Source of the DNA: JAAYUJ01 sp963698165
GTDB taxonomy: Bacteria > Desulfobacterota > Syntrophobacteria > Syntrophobacterales > Syntrophobacteraceae
Direction of reading: 5' to 3'
Assembly: GCA_963698165.1 (NCBI GenBank)
Contig: CAVOPT010000007.1
Span: 124,001-188,000 of the forward strand
Length of the DNA stretch: 64,000 nucleotides
Part shown: positions 10,508 through 19,770 of the stretch, piece by piece
How the letters are laid out: each line of letters begins with the position of its first letter
How positions within the stretch are numbered: position 1 is the first letter of the stretch
The notes under the pieces: model-generated
Told to the model about the DNA's origin: nothing
Seen by the model: only the letters and a program-made list of their open reading frames with translations
Databases searched by the model: none
Translations under genes and position numbers: made by a program

Positions 10508-10791
10508 GGGGCCTCTCGTGAGCGACAGTCGTGAGGTCGGCCTCGGTTGCTTGACGGTTCGTCCTGATCGAAATATCCTCCCTCCATCCGCAAGGTATTT
10601 CCATTTTTCATGTGTCTTCAACCTTTTTTTTATCTCCGGTGTTACACTGCCATGGCTGATGCCGAAACATGGATCCCCCCCAAACAAATGATCTGTTCTC
10701 GGTCCTCAGCCGGTTGTGAGCTCAAGTTCTCGTCGAGACCATGAGGAGGCGGGGGCCACGCCCAGGATGATCGACCAACAGGAATTGCAGC

Positions 10792-10823
10792 CCCGCCCCC
10801 CGCGCTGGGGTGTGGAGTGAGAA
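10792..10823 (+). repeat. Degenerate solitary CRISPR repeat abutting the cas3 start codon
   Basis: This 32-base segment matches the array repeat at 25 of 32 positions. It shares the core CGCCCCCCGCGC, GGGG and GTGGA blocks and ends directly before ATG 10824. The hairpin stem is kept: position 20 C-to-T leaves a G-U pair, and only the loop-closing pair is lost. The T-to-G change at position 26 creates GGAG, the apparent cas3 ribosome binding site. A repeat-like hairpin in the 5' UTR could be bound or cut by Cas5c, or be a remnant of an older array or of a CreR-like regulator. Confidence 0.7.
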
Positions 10824-13025
10824 ATGCTCAAGGAACCCATTGCTCACATTACGGAAGATGGCCGCCCCCATTCCCTCAAGGAGCACCTATTGAAGACCGC
10901 CGAACGGGCCGGTGAGTTTGCGGCGGTTTTTGGGTTTCGCCATTGGGGGTCTCTTGCGGGGCTGTGGCATGACCTCGGCAAATATTCCAAGGCATTTCAA
11001 AAAAAGCTCGAGGCGGTTGCCGGAGATGAAGCCCATCTCGAGGCCAAGGTCCGGCTCGACCACTCGACGGCCGCAGGCCTCCACGCCGTCGAACGTTTCG
11101 GAGTGGCCGGGCGTTTGCTGGCCTACCTCGCTGCCGGCCACCATGCCGGGCTGCCGGACTGGGAGGCCGATCGCACCGGCCAAGCGGCCCTTTCTCAGCG
11201 CCTGGTCAATAGGGAACTGCTCGAAACTGCCAAGGCCGGCGGCATTCCCGCGGAGATTCTTGACCAGCCGTTCCCCAATGAAAAACCTACCGGCCGCGAT
11301 TCGGCCTTCTGGCTGCGGATGCTGTTTTCTTGCGTGGTTGATGCGGATTTCCTCGATACGGAGTCCTTTTTTGAGCCGGAAGAAACCGCGGTCCGGAAAG
11401 GTTATCCCGCATTGTCGGAGTTGCTGCTTCCTTTCAGCACCTACATGGCGGAGAAACAGGCCAACGCCCGGGACAGCACGGTTAATCGAATCCGTGCCGA
11501 TGTCTTGGCTCGCTGCATCGAAAAGGCAAACGACCCACCGGGCATTTTCAGTCTGACCGTTCCCACCGGCGGGGGCAAGACGCTCTCATCCATGGCCTTT
11601 GCCCTGCACCACGCCGCAAGACACGGACAGAGACGGATCATCTATGTCATCCCCTATACCAGCATCATAGAGCAAACCGCCGATCAGTTCCGAGAGATCT
11701 TCGGTGATCCAGTGGTAGAGCATCACAGCAACATTGACGTGAGCGAAGAGGAACGGGAAACATCCAGGTCCAGGCTTGCCTGTGAGAACTGGGATGCGCC
11801 CATTATCGTCACCACAAGCGTGTAGTTCCTTGAGTCGCTTTTTGCGTCCCGAACGAGCCGATGCCGGAAGCTGCACAATATTGCCGGGAGCGTTGTCATT
11901 CTGGACGAAGCCCAACTTCTGACTCCGGGATTCCTCAGGCCGACGCTCAGGGCCTTGGACGAGCTCCGCAAGCACTACGGGGTGAAGCTGCTGCTCTGCA
12001 AGGCGACCGGGGCGGCCCTTGGACCATAGAAGTCGCCAGGTTTCACCTTTGAAGGGCTGGAAGGCATTCGAGAGATCATCCAGGACCCGGACCAATCTGT
12101 AGAATACTTTGAAGAGGGTTGAGGTTGAGGCTGCCTGAGGACATCAATCGGCCCGTTTCATGGGAAGAAGTGGCCGAGGAGTTGACCCGGCTTCCTTCCG
12201 TGCTCTGGATCGTCAATCGGCGGGATGACTGCCGTTTCCTGTGGTCCCTGATGCCCAAGGGCACCTTCATCTTTCGGCCCTCTGTGTGGAGACAACCGGT
12301 CCGACCGAATTGGCGAGATGAAGGAGCGGTTGAATGCGGGACTCCCCACTCGCGTTGTCAGTACCCAGCTGGTTGAAGCTGGGGTGGACCTGGACTTTCC
12401 GGTGGTCTATCGGGCCATGGCCGGCCTCGATTCAATTGCGCAGGCCGCTGGCCGCTGCAATCGTGAAGGTCTGATGGAAAAAGGAACCCTCGTTGTATTC
12501 ACTCCCCCCACGCCCCCCCGGTCGGAGTCCTGCGCCAGGCGGCCGAAATCGGCGCCCGACTCCTCCAGGAGCCGGTTGCCGGACCATTTGGCCCCGGAAC
12601 GATTCACGGCCTTTTTCCGCCAGCTCTATTGGCTGCAGGGTAACGAGCGGTTGGATGCTCGGAACATTCTCGGCGACCTCAAGCCTGACAATGAGCTGCG
12701 CTTCAGTTTCCGGACTGCCGCGTTCAATTTCAGGCTTATCGACGATGCCCTGCAGGCGCCGGTCTTTGTGACTTACGGCGAAGAGGGTGCTAAGCTCGTT
12801 GACCAACTGACCCGCCTGGGTCCTGAGCGCTGGTTGCTCCGCAGGCTCCAGCGCTACGTGGTCAATCTGCCGAAGCACCTGCACAAGCGGTTGGTCGCGG
12901 AGGGAGCTATCCGTGAAGTCCACTCGCAAATCTATGTCCAGGGCCATGGCGCCCTCTATGACCAAGAAGTTGGTTTTTGTCCGGACAGGTCCATTATCCG
13001 CGACCCAGATGATCTGATCGTGTGA
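10824..13025 (+). pseudogene. cas3: cas3, type I-C HD nuclease-helicase, multiply broken
   Basis: About 2.2 kb of recognisable Cas3. The intact first 333 codons carry the HD nuclease signature (HSLKEH, WHDLGKYS, DHSTAAG, GHHAG) and Walker A TVPTGGGKT. TAG at 11823 replaces the usual Gln in TTSVQF. The frame then continues through the DEAD box VILDEAQ to a second TAG at 12027 and a TGA at 12120. Frame changes occur near 12117-12128, 12265, 12285, 12515 and 12595; between them the family sequence is clear (helicase motif QAAGRCNREG). The last 235 codons reach TGA 13023-13025. No full-length Cas3 can be made. The first piece could still yield an HD domain with Walker A. Confidence 0.92.
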
Positions 13026-13046
13026 ACCCGAGAGAGAGGAGGATCA

Positions 13047-13697
13047 ATGAGTGCACAAACTCCGAAGAGCCGGACCTTCCGTATCAAGGTGTGGGGGGAG
13101 AACGCCTGCTTCACTCGTCCCGAGATGAAGGTGGAGCGGGTTTCCTACGATGTCATGACCCCCTCGGCCGCTCGCGGCATCCTTGACGCAATTCTCTGGA
13201 AGCCTGCCATTTGCTGGCGGGTTGCCGAAATCGACGTCCTTAACCCGATCCGCTGGACCTCGGTCCGGCGCAATGAGGTGGGTGCGGTGATGTCGCCGCG
13301 CGCCAAAGGCCTGTTCATTGAGGACCAGCGGCAACAGAGGGCCGGTTTGTTTTTGCGCGATGTGGCCTATGTCATCCACGCGTTCTTTGAGATGACGGCC
13401 ATGGCTGGCGCCGAAGACAATGTCAGGAAGTTCGAGGAGATGTTCACGCGCCGGGCGGAAAAGGGCCAGTGCTTCCACCGCCCGTATCTCGGCTGCCGGG
13501 AGTTCGCTGCACACTTCGAGCTCTTGTCGTCTGAAGGGTCAGGACCGAAACCGATCGATGAGTCCCGGGATTTGGGGTTCATGCTCTACGACATGGACTT
13601 CGCAGGGACTGAGCCAATGCCTCTGTGGTTCAGGGCGCAGCTTGAAAACGGCTGCGTGCGGGTGCCGCCCCTCGAGAGCAGGGAGGTGCGGCGATGA
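13047..13697 (+). CDS. cas5c: Cas5c (Cas5d), type I-C crRNA-processing endoribonuclease and Cascade subunit
   Basis: An intact 216-aa protein of normal family length with a strong SD (GAGAGGAGG) before ATG 13047. Family motifs include RTFRIKVWGENACFTRPEMK in pieces, VSYDVMTPSAARGILDAI and IRWTSVRRNEVG. In type I-C, which lacks Cas6, this protein cuts the repeat RNA 3' of the hairpin and stays on the crRNA 5' handle. It lies between two wrecked genes yet has no frameshift or stop, suggesting selection for repeat-RNA binding. Its TGA overlaps the cas8c ATG (ATGA, 13694). Confidence 0.93.
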   Translation: MSAQTPKSRTFRIKVWGENACFTRPEMKVERVSYDVMTPSAARGILDAILWKPAICWRVAEIDVLNPIRWTSVRRNEVGAVMSPRAKGLFIEDQRQQRAGLFLRDVAYVIHAFFEMTAMAGAEDNVRKFEEMFTRRAEKGQCFHRPYLGCREFAAHFELLSSEGSGPKPIDESRDLGFMLYDMDFAGTEPMPLWFRAQLENGCVRVPPLESREVRR

Positions 13698-15439
13698 TTC
13701 TGCAGGCGCTGAACAACTACTACCGCCGTCTCGTGAGCGAAGGGCTGACGGACATCGCCGGCGAAGGCTTTCAGAAACAGCCGATTCCTTTCGTGATCGT
13801 GTTGAAGCCAACGGGCCGTTTTGCGGATTTGCATGACACCCGAGTCGGCGAAGGGAAGTCCAGGGCCGCACGAGTCTTTACAGTCCCCAAGGCGGTAAAA
13901 AAGACTAGTGGATGTGGCCGCCAACCTCCTCTGGGAATCTCCGGCCTATGTGTTGGGCCGGCCCAAGCCCGATCCCAAGAAAGATCCATCGAAGCTTGTC
14001 AAACGCGCAACTGAACAGAGAGAGTGCTTCATTGCCGTTATAAGGGAGCGGCTCGCCGCTGTTCTCGATGACGAGGGTGTTTCAGCGGTTCTGCGGTTTC
14101 TCGAGGGAGGCGATTTCGAACTCGTGTTGGGACATCCCCTCTGGCCGGAAATTGAACAGAGCGGCGCAAACGTGAGTTTTCAGTTGGAAGGGGACACCTG
14201 TCTCGTTTGTGAGCGGCCCGCGGTGGTCGCATCCATGACCGATGTTGGAAACGGGAGCCTGGCGCGGCGCGCAAATCTGCCTGATTACCGGAGAGCGGGA
14301 GGAACCGGCTCGGCTTCATGCCGCCATCAAGGGCGTCTATGGCGCACAAACGTCTGGAGCTAAGATCGTCTCCTTCAATCTTGCCGGCATTCACGTCCTT
14401 CGGCAAAGAAGCAGAGCTACAACGCCCCAGTTGGGAAGCGTGCCGAGTTTGCTTACACCACCGCTCTCAATCATCTGCTCAGGAAGGGAGTCAAAGCAGC
14501 GCCTGCAGGTGGGAGACGCTTCCACGGTATTCTGGGCGGAAAAAAGACACGACATGGAGAGCGTCTTCGCCAATCTCTTCGGGGAACCGGCCAAGGGCGA
14601 ACCCGAGCAGGACTACAAGCAGCTTGTGGCCACCTTTCGTGCCCCGCAACTGGGCACCCCGCCCCAACTCGATCCGAATACCCGGTTCTTCGTGCTGGGA
14701 CTGGCTCCCAATGCCGCCCGCATCGCCATCCGCTTCTGGTATGCCGGGACCGTCGGCGAAGTAGCCGGGAATGTGGAGCAGCACTTCGAGGATCTGGAGA
14801 TCATCCGTGCACCCAAACAGCCCCAATACCTTTCTCTATTCCGACTGCTGGTCTCCACTGCCGCCTTGGGCAAATCGGAGAACATTCCACCGAATCTGGC
14901 GGGCGAAACAATGAAAGCAATCCTGTCTGGCGTGCCATACCCTCAAGCTCGTTCTCGGCGCGGCAATCCGCAGATGCCGAGCGGAACGGGAGATCACCTA
15001 TCCCCGCGTCTCGCTCATCAAGGCGGTACTGGTACGTGAGGCGCGATACTACATGAAAACAAGAAAGGAGCTCAGCATGTCTCTTGATCCCACCAACAAC
15101 AACGTCGGCTATCGCTTGGGGCGCCTGTTTGCCGTGCTTGAAAAAATACAGGAGGAAGCCAACCCAGGCATCAACGCCACCATCCGAGACCGCTATTACG
15201 GTTCTGCCTCGGCAGCGCCCGTTGCTGCGTTTCCGCACTTGATGAAACTCAAGAATCACCACCTGTCAAAGCTGGAAAACCGGGGCAGAGCCGTGAACTT
15301 CGAAAGGATGATCGGTGAGATCATGTCGGGACTCAGCGACCTTCCGGCCCACTTGAGTCTGCCTGATCAAGGGCGCTTTGCCATCGGGTACTACCACCAG
15401 CGCCAGGCCCTTTTCACCAGTTCTCAGAAAGAGCAATAG
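13694..15439 (+). pseudogene. cas8c: cas8c (csd1), type I-C large Cascade subunit, six frameshifts
   Basis: The start MILQALNNYYRRL and the end HQRQALFTSSQKEQ are typical of Csd1, but the frame must be changed near 13911, 14258, 14390, 14410, 14492 and 14947 to follow the family. Recognisable pieces are GRPKPDPKKDPSKLVKRATE, CLITGEREEPARLHAAIKGV, SYNAPVGKRAEFAYTTALNH, QVGDASTVFWAEK, and AIRRCRAEREITYPRV in the last frame. Cas8c recognises the PAM and recruits Cas3, so its loss abolishes interference even if Cas5 and Cas7 are made. The short open stretches here should not be annotated as separate genes. Confidence 0.92.
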
Positions 15440-15442
15440 CCC

Positions 15443-16339
15443 ATGAAGGAGGGATATGACCATGAGCAATGCCTGATTCAGAACCGTTATGACTTTGTGC
15501 TCCTTTTTGACGTGAAAGACGGCAACCCCAACGGCGACCCCGATGCCGGCAACCTGCCGAGGATCGACCCCGAAACCGGCCATGGCCTGGTGACCGATGT
15601 CTGTCTGAAAAGGAAAGTGAGGAATTATGTGCAACTTGCCAAAAGTTCCCAGGAATCCTACGACATCTTCATCAAGGAGAAGGCCATCCTGAACAAGCTC
15701 ATCGATGAAGCCCATGAGAATGAAGATGTCAAGTCCAAGGAAAAAGGGGAGAAGACCGAAGCTGCACGCATGCACATGTGCAAGAGCTTTTTCGACGTTC
15801 GCGCTTTTGGAGCAGTGATGTCCACGGGCAAGAACTGCGGCCAGGTCCGCGGCCCGGTGCAACTCACCTTTGCCCGAAGCATCGAACCGATCGTTCCCCT
15901 GGAGCACAGCATCACCCGCATGGCCGTGGCTACCGAAGCCGAGGCAGAGAAACAGCAGGGGGACAACCGCACCATGGGCCGCAAGTTCACCGTGCCGTAT
16001 GCCCTTTACGTTGCCATGGCTTCGTCTCCCCATCGTTTGCGGAACAGACCGGGTTTTGCCGAGGAAGACTTGAGTTTGCTTTGGGAAGCCTTGGGGTGCA
16101 TGTTCGAGCACGACCGGTCCGCAGCCCGGGGAGAGATGACGACCCGAAAGCTCATCGTCTTCAAGCACGATTCGAAAATGGGCAAGGCCCCTGCTCACAA
16201 GCTGTTCGATCTGGTCAAGGTGGAGCGAGCCGACGGCGCTGAGGGGCCGGCCAGAAGCTTTGAGGACTATGTGGTGGAATTGGACGAGGGAAAAATTCCC
16301 GGCGGAGTCAACATACTGCGAGGGCTCGATGTACACTGA
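15443..16339 (+). CDS. cas7c: Cas7c (Csd2), type I-C crRNA backbone subunit
   Basis: A 298-aa protein; family motifs are YDFVLLFDVKDGNPNGDPDA, GNLPRIDPETGHGLVTDVCL and FDVRAFGAV. About seven Cas7 copies coat the crRNA spacer in Cascade. The start is odd. The natural start seems to have been ATG 15462 (MSNA, then IQNRYDF), preceded by AAGGAGG at 15446-15452, but two extra bases near 15471-15475 put it out of frame. The only in-frame ATG is 15443, upstream of that SD, giving MKEGYDHEQCLIQNRYDF. So even this gene has one N-terminal lesion that an upstream start can rescue. Otherwise intact. It overlaps cas4 by 11 bases. Confidence 0.88.
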   Translation: MKEGYDHEQCLIQNRYDFVLLFDVKDGNPNGDPDAGNLPRIDPETGHGLVTDVCLKRKVRNYVQLAKSSQESYDIFIKEKAILNKLIDEAHENEDVKSKEKGEKTEAARMHMCKSFFDVRAFGAVMSTGKNCGQVRGPVQLTFARSIEPIVPLEHSITRMAVATEAEAEKQQGDNRTMGRKFTVPYALYVAMASSPHRLRNRPGFAEEDLSLLWEALGCMFEHDRSAARGEMTTRKLIVFKHDSKMGKAPAHKLFDLVKVERADGAEGPARSFEDYVVELDEGKIPGGVNILRGLDVH

Positions 16340-16973
16340 AGACGATCTTCTGCCTCTTTCGGCACTCCAGCACCTGCTGTTCTGCGAGCGGCAGTGCGCC
16401 CTCATCCACATCGAGCAGATGTGGGTGGAGAACCGCTTTACGGCCGAGGGGCGCATCATGCACGAGCGTGTCGATGCCGGGCGCAGCGAATCCCGGGGGG
16501 ATGTCCGCGTGGCCTTCGGCGTGCCGTTGCGCTCCCTGCGGCTGGGGCTTTCGGGAAGAGCCGATGTGGTGGAATTCCATCGGGAGGAGGGTGAAGGTGT
16601 GACGACCCGCTGGAGGCCCTTCCCCGTGGAGTACAAGCGGGGGCGCCCCAAAAAGGAGCCTTGGGACAGGGTGCAGCTTTGCGCCCAGGCTCTGTGCCTC
16701 GAAGAGATGTTGGAAATCGAGGTTCCTGAAGGGGCCCTCTTCTATGGAAAGCCCCGCCGCCGGGTCGATGTGCCTTTCGACCTGGACCTCCGCCGTGAAA
16801 CCGCTGAAACCGCCCGCCGCCTGCATGATCTGGTCGAAAGGGGACGGACGCCGCCTCCGGTTCACACGCCGGCCTGCGAGCATTGTTCGTTTCTTGATGC
16901 CTGCCTTCCGAAAATCCTGGGAAGCCCCAAGTCCGTTGCCAACTACCTCAGGGAGTTGATCGGTGACCCATGA
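16329..16973 (+). CDS. cas4: Cas4, iron-sulfur nuclease of CRISPR adaptation
   Basis: 214 aa from ATG 16329 (MYTEDDLLPLSALQHL). The four expected cluster cysteines are present, C19 or C23 in FCERQC and C183, C186 and C192 in CEHCSFLDAC. The RecB-type nuclease core has GRADVVEFH and PVEYKRG. Cas4 trims prespacers and selects the PAM side together with Cas1-Cas2. It overlaps cas7c by 11 bases and cas1 by an ATGA, so translation is coupled. No lesions. Confidence 0.93.
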   Translation: MYTEDDLLPLSALQHLLFCERQCALIHIEQMWVENRFTAEGRIMHERVDAGRSESRGDVRVAFGVPLRSLRLGLSGRADVVEFHREEGEGVTTRWRPFPVEYKRGRPKKEPWDRVQLCAQALCLEEMLEIEVPEGALFYGKPRRRVDVPFDLDLRRETAETARRLHDLVERGRTPPPVHTPACEHCSFLDACLPKILGSPKSVANYLRELIGDP

Positions 16974-18001
16974 AAAAACATCTGAACACGCTGTACGTGA
17001 CGTCCCAGGGAGCCTACCTCTCCAAGGAAGGCGAAACGGTGCTGGTCTCCGTGGACGGAGAGAAGCGGCTGCAGGTGCCGGTACACACCATCGGCGGCAT
17101 AGTCTGCTTTGGAAGGGTGATGTGCAGCCCGTTCCTGATGGGGTTCTGCGCCGAGAACAACGTGGGCCTGAGCTTCCTGACCGAAAATGGAAAATTCCTG
17201 GCGAGGGTGCAGGGACCGGTTTCGGGAAACGTGCTGCTGCGCCGCGAGCAATACCGCAACGCCGACAAAGCCGAGTTTTCCGCAGCGATGGCGAGATTCT
17301 TTCTGGCCGGGAAAATCGCCAACTCCCGGACCGTCCTGCAGCGAGCGCTGAGGGATCACGGAGACAAGATTGCCCAGGGTGAAGTGGAGCAGGCGGTGGT
17401 CCTGCTCGGAGGTGCCCTGAGAAGGATGGAGAAAATCGACTCGCTGGACGCCCTGAGAGGACTGGAAGGGGAAACTGCCCGCTGCTATTTCGGCGTCTTC
17501 GATCACCTGATTACCAGTCAGAAGGACGGGTTTCGCTTCGAGGGGCGCAACCGGCGTCCTCCACTGGACAATGTCAACTGCTTGCTCTCGTTCCTTTACA
17601 CTCTGCTGCTGCATGACGCCCGTTCGGCTCTCGAAGGCGTGGGGCTCGACCCGGCGGTGGGATTTCTTCACCGTGATCGTCCCGGTCGCCCCGGGCTCGC
17701 TCTCGACTTGATGGAGGAGTTCCGCCCTTTCTTGGCGGACCGCCTGACATTGTCCCTCATCAATCTGAGCCAGGTGAACGCCAGGGGTTTCACCAAGTCG
17801 GAAACCGGTGCCGTCACCATGGCGGACGATACCCGCAAGGAAGTTATTTTGGCCTACCAAAAGCGGAAGCAGGATGAAATCCTCCACCCCTTTCTTGGCG
17901 AAAAGGTGGCCGTCGGAATTCTTTTCCATGTTCAGGCGCTTCTCCTGGCAAGGCACTTGAGGGGCGATCTGGACGGATATCCGCCGTTTGTGTGGAGGTG
18001 A
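16970..18001 (+). CDS. cas1: Cas1, CRISPR integrase
   Basis: 343 aa, intact. The metal-binding catalytic residues are visible: E168 in GETAR, H234 in GFLHRDRPGR, and D246 and E249 in LDLMEEFRP. It starts at the ATGA overlapping the cas4 stop. With Cas2 it forms the complex that inserts new spacers at the leader end of the array starting at 18480. Its intactness beside broken cas3 and cas8c is notable. Confidence 0.95.
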   Translation: MKKHLNTLYVTSQGAYLSKEGETVLVSVDGEKRLQVPVHTIGGIVCFGRVMCSPFLMGFCAENNVGLSFLTENGKFLARVQGPVSGNVLLRREQYRNADKAEFSAAMARFFLAGKIANSRTVLQRALRDHGDKIAQGEVEQAVVLLGGALRRMEKIDSLDALRGLEGETARCYFGVFDHLITSQKDGFRFEGRNRRPPLDNVNCLLSFLYTLLLHDARSALEGVGLDPAVGFLHRDRPGRPGLALDLMEEFRPFLADRLTLSLINLSQVNARGFTKSETGAVTMADDTRKEVILAYQKRKQDEILHPFLGEKVAVGILFHVQALLLARHLRGDLDGYPPFVWR

Positions 18002-18007
18002 TCACGA

Positions 18008-18298
18008 ATGATGGTGCTTGTGAGCTACGATGTGGCGACCACTGACATCGAGGGTCAGCGACGCTTGCGGCGCGTGGCAAAAATCTGCAGGAACTACGGG
18101 CAACGGGTCCAATACTCGGTTTTCGAATGCATCGTGGACCCGGCCCAGTGGGCGATGCTGCGGCAGAAACTGATCGGGGCCGTCGAACTGTCGGAGGACA
18201 GTCTGCGCTTTTACTTCTTGGGGAACAACTGGCAAAAACGGGTTGAGCACGTTGGAGCCAAGCCATCCCTCGACCAGGAGGGACCCCTCATCGCCTGA
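18008..18298 (+). CDS. cas2: Cas2, adaptation complex subunit
   Basis: 96 aa, normal length. MMVLVSYDV carries the conserved Asp8, followed by RRLRRVAKICRNYGQRVQYS, typical of I-C Cas2. It lies six bases after cas1 and forms the central dimer of the Cas1-Cas2 integrase. It is the last cas gene; the leader and array follow. Confidence 0.94.
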   Translation: MMVLVSYDVATTDIEGQRRLRRVAKICRNYGQRVQYSVFECIVDPAQWAMLRQKLIGAVELSEDSLRFYFLGNNWQKRVEHVGAKPSLDQEGPLIA

Positions 18299-18479
18299 TG
18301 CTCCGCGAACCCCAAGCGCACATTCCCGGCCTGGGAGGTTCGCGGAACCATAACTGGTTGAATACATGTGAAATGTGCTTCCAGTGCTTTGCCTGCCTTC
18401 CTGGATTGTCGTTCGTCGGCATGGCTTCGCGGATCAGTTCGCAAAATCGTAGTCATTTGCTCTAGATGTGTCATGAACA
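18299..18479 (+). promoter_or_regulatory. CRISPR leader with an internal inverted repeat
   Basis: 181 bases between cas2 and the first repeat. The degenerate terminal repeat at the other end confirms that this side is the leader. Right after the cas2 stop is a perfect 10-bp inverted repeat (TCCGCGAACC 18302-18311, GGTTCGCGGA 18337-18346), possibly the end of the cas transcript or a protein site. The 60 bases next to repeat 1 would hold the array promoter and the Cas1-Cas2 recognition sequence. No clean -10 box was recognised. Confidence 0.65.
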
Positions 18480-19655
18480 GTCGCCCCCCGCGCGGGGGCG
18501 TGGATTGAAACCGAATCTGCTTATCGCAGACTACCTAGCTGCACTCGGTCGCCCCCCGCGCGGGGGCGTGGATTGAAACATGTGAATCGTCGATGATGAC
18601 AGTCCTTGATGCTGTGTCGCCCCCCGCGCGGGGGCGTGGATTGAAACTCTAGCGATGGAACGTCAAAGCCGATCAAAGCCATGGGTCGCCCCCGCGCGGG
18701 GGCGTGGATTGAAACATGCTCATTGGTCATGCAACTGAGGATCAGCAGAGGATGCAGGTCGCCCCCCGCGCGGGGGCGTGGATTGAAACAGCAGGTAACG
18801 GTCACGGGCAAGATCCATGCTCGGTCGCCCCCCGCGCGGGGGCGTGGATTGAAACACCTCGACTGCTGTTGCGGCGATATTCAAGCACCGGTCGCCCCCC
18901 GCGCGGGGGCGTGGATTGAAACTAGGTTGTTCAGTACTGGTCATAGCCAATCGACCATCGGTCGCCCCCCGCGCGGGGGCGTGGATTGAAACAGCGTATC
19001 ATGGTGATATCGCTGAGGACGTCATAGCCGTCGCCCCCCGCGCGGGGGCGTGGATTGAAACAAGCATAGCCAGGCGATGATCGGTCCAGGATCTCGGGTC
19101 GCCCCCCGCGCGGGGGCGTGGATTGAAACGTACAATGCGCGACATTACAGCATCCATGCATGCAGGTCGCCCCCCGCGCGGGGGCGTGGATTGAAACGCT
19201 TATCGCTGACCTCAATGAAGCGGAACCGTTAAGGTCGCCCCCCGCGCGGGGGCGTGGATTGAAACTGTTTATGTGATCCAGCAATATTGATATCATTGGT
19301 CGCCCCCCGCGCGGGGGCGTGGATTGAAACAATCTTCGGCACTGCTGGTCAGCGCACAGTCAAGTCGCCCCCCGCGCGGGGGCGTGGATTGAAACGCCCC
19401 TTCGAGGTTAGCCCATTGGTAGGCTTAGCCTCGTCGCCCCCCGCGCGGGGGCGTGGATTGAAACGGCGTTAAACAACTTTGGTGGAGGTGTGGCGGCAGG
19501 TCGCCCCCCGCGCGGGGGCGTGGATTGAAACATCCATGAGTTATCTATCCGGTACAATCGTTGACGGTCGCCCCCCGCGCGGGGGCGTGGATTGAAACAA
19601 CGAAGGCGTTTGCAGTATGGGGATAAATTCAGTCGCCCCCCGCGCGGGGGGGTGG
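18480..19655 (+). CRISPR. Type I-C CRISPR array, 18 repeats and 17 spacers
   Basis: Repeats are 32 bp, begin GTCGCC and end GTGGATTGAAAC, with a 7-bp hairpin stem (CGCCCCC/GGGGGCG). They start at 18480, 18548, 18616, 18685, 18758, 18824, 18891, 18961, 19030, 19098, 19166, 19234, 19299, 19364, 19433, 19500, 19567 and 19632. All are identical except the fourth (31 bp, one C lost) and the last, which diverges after base 24. Spacers are 33-38 nt, except the one after the short repeat (42 nt). Transcription is on the plus strand from the leader at 18299. I noticed no spacer matching elsewhere in the window, but this was not an exhaustive comparison. Confidence 0.98.
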
Positions 19656-19770
19656 TCAGCAATGTCGTCTTGCCCGACTGCCGGGGACCTGTCAGAACAA
19701 CAGCCGGAAACTGAGACACGGCTCTCTTGAGCACAGGCTCCAAGGACCTCTCGATATATCCCTGACTCAT
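19656..19770 (-). pseudogene. 5' fragment of an AAA ATPase (AAA_14/DUF4143 type) cut by the CRISPR array end
   Basis: From ATG 19770, with GGAGGGGAAGAG upstream, 38 codons read MSQGYIERSLEPVLKRAVSQ and then FPAVVLTGPRQSGKTTLL. This is a complete N-terminus and Walker A of the AAA_14/DUF4143 ATPase family. After TTG CTG the sequence becomes the degenerate last CRISPR repeat (19632-19655), and the rest of the gene is absent. The array therefore ends inside this gene, marking a past insertion or deletion junction. The family name comes from the GPRQSGKTT motif. Confidence 0.75.

Noticed and set aside
10735..10766. A second degenerate repeat upstream of the one at cas3, which would complete a CreR-like mini-array
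   Set aside because: Only the GGCGGGGGC block matches; the rest runs as an unrelated palindrome (GGGGGCCACGCCC).
10508..10791. A riboswitch upstream of the Nramp gene
   Set aside because: No yybP-ykoY or other consensus could be matched by eye.
11823..12029. Two in-frame TAG codons in cas3 as pyrrolysine or readthrough sites
   Set aside because: The same gene also has a TGA and several frameshifts, so simple decay explains them.
13908..15039. Separate small genes within the cas8c region
   Set aside because: The pieces are consecutive parts of one Csd1 protein in shifting frames.
18521..19472. Open frames on both strands across the array, with repeated FQSTPPRGGRP or PPARGRGLK
   Set aside because: They are translations of the CRISPR repeat; spacers break any real coding pattern.
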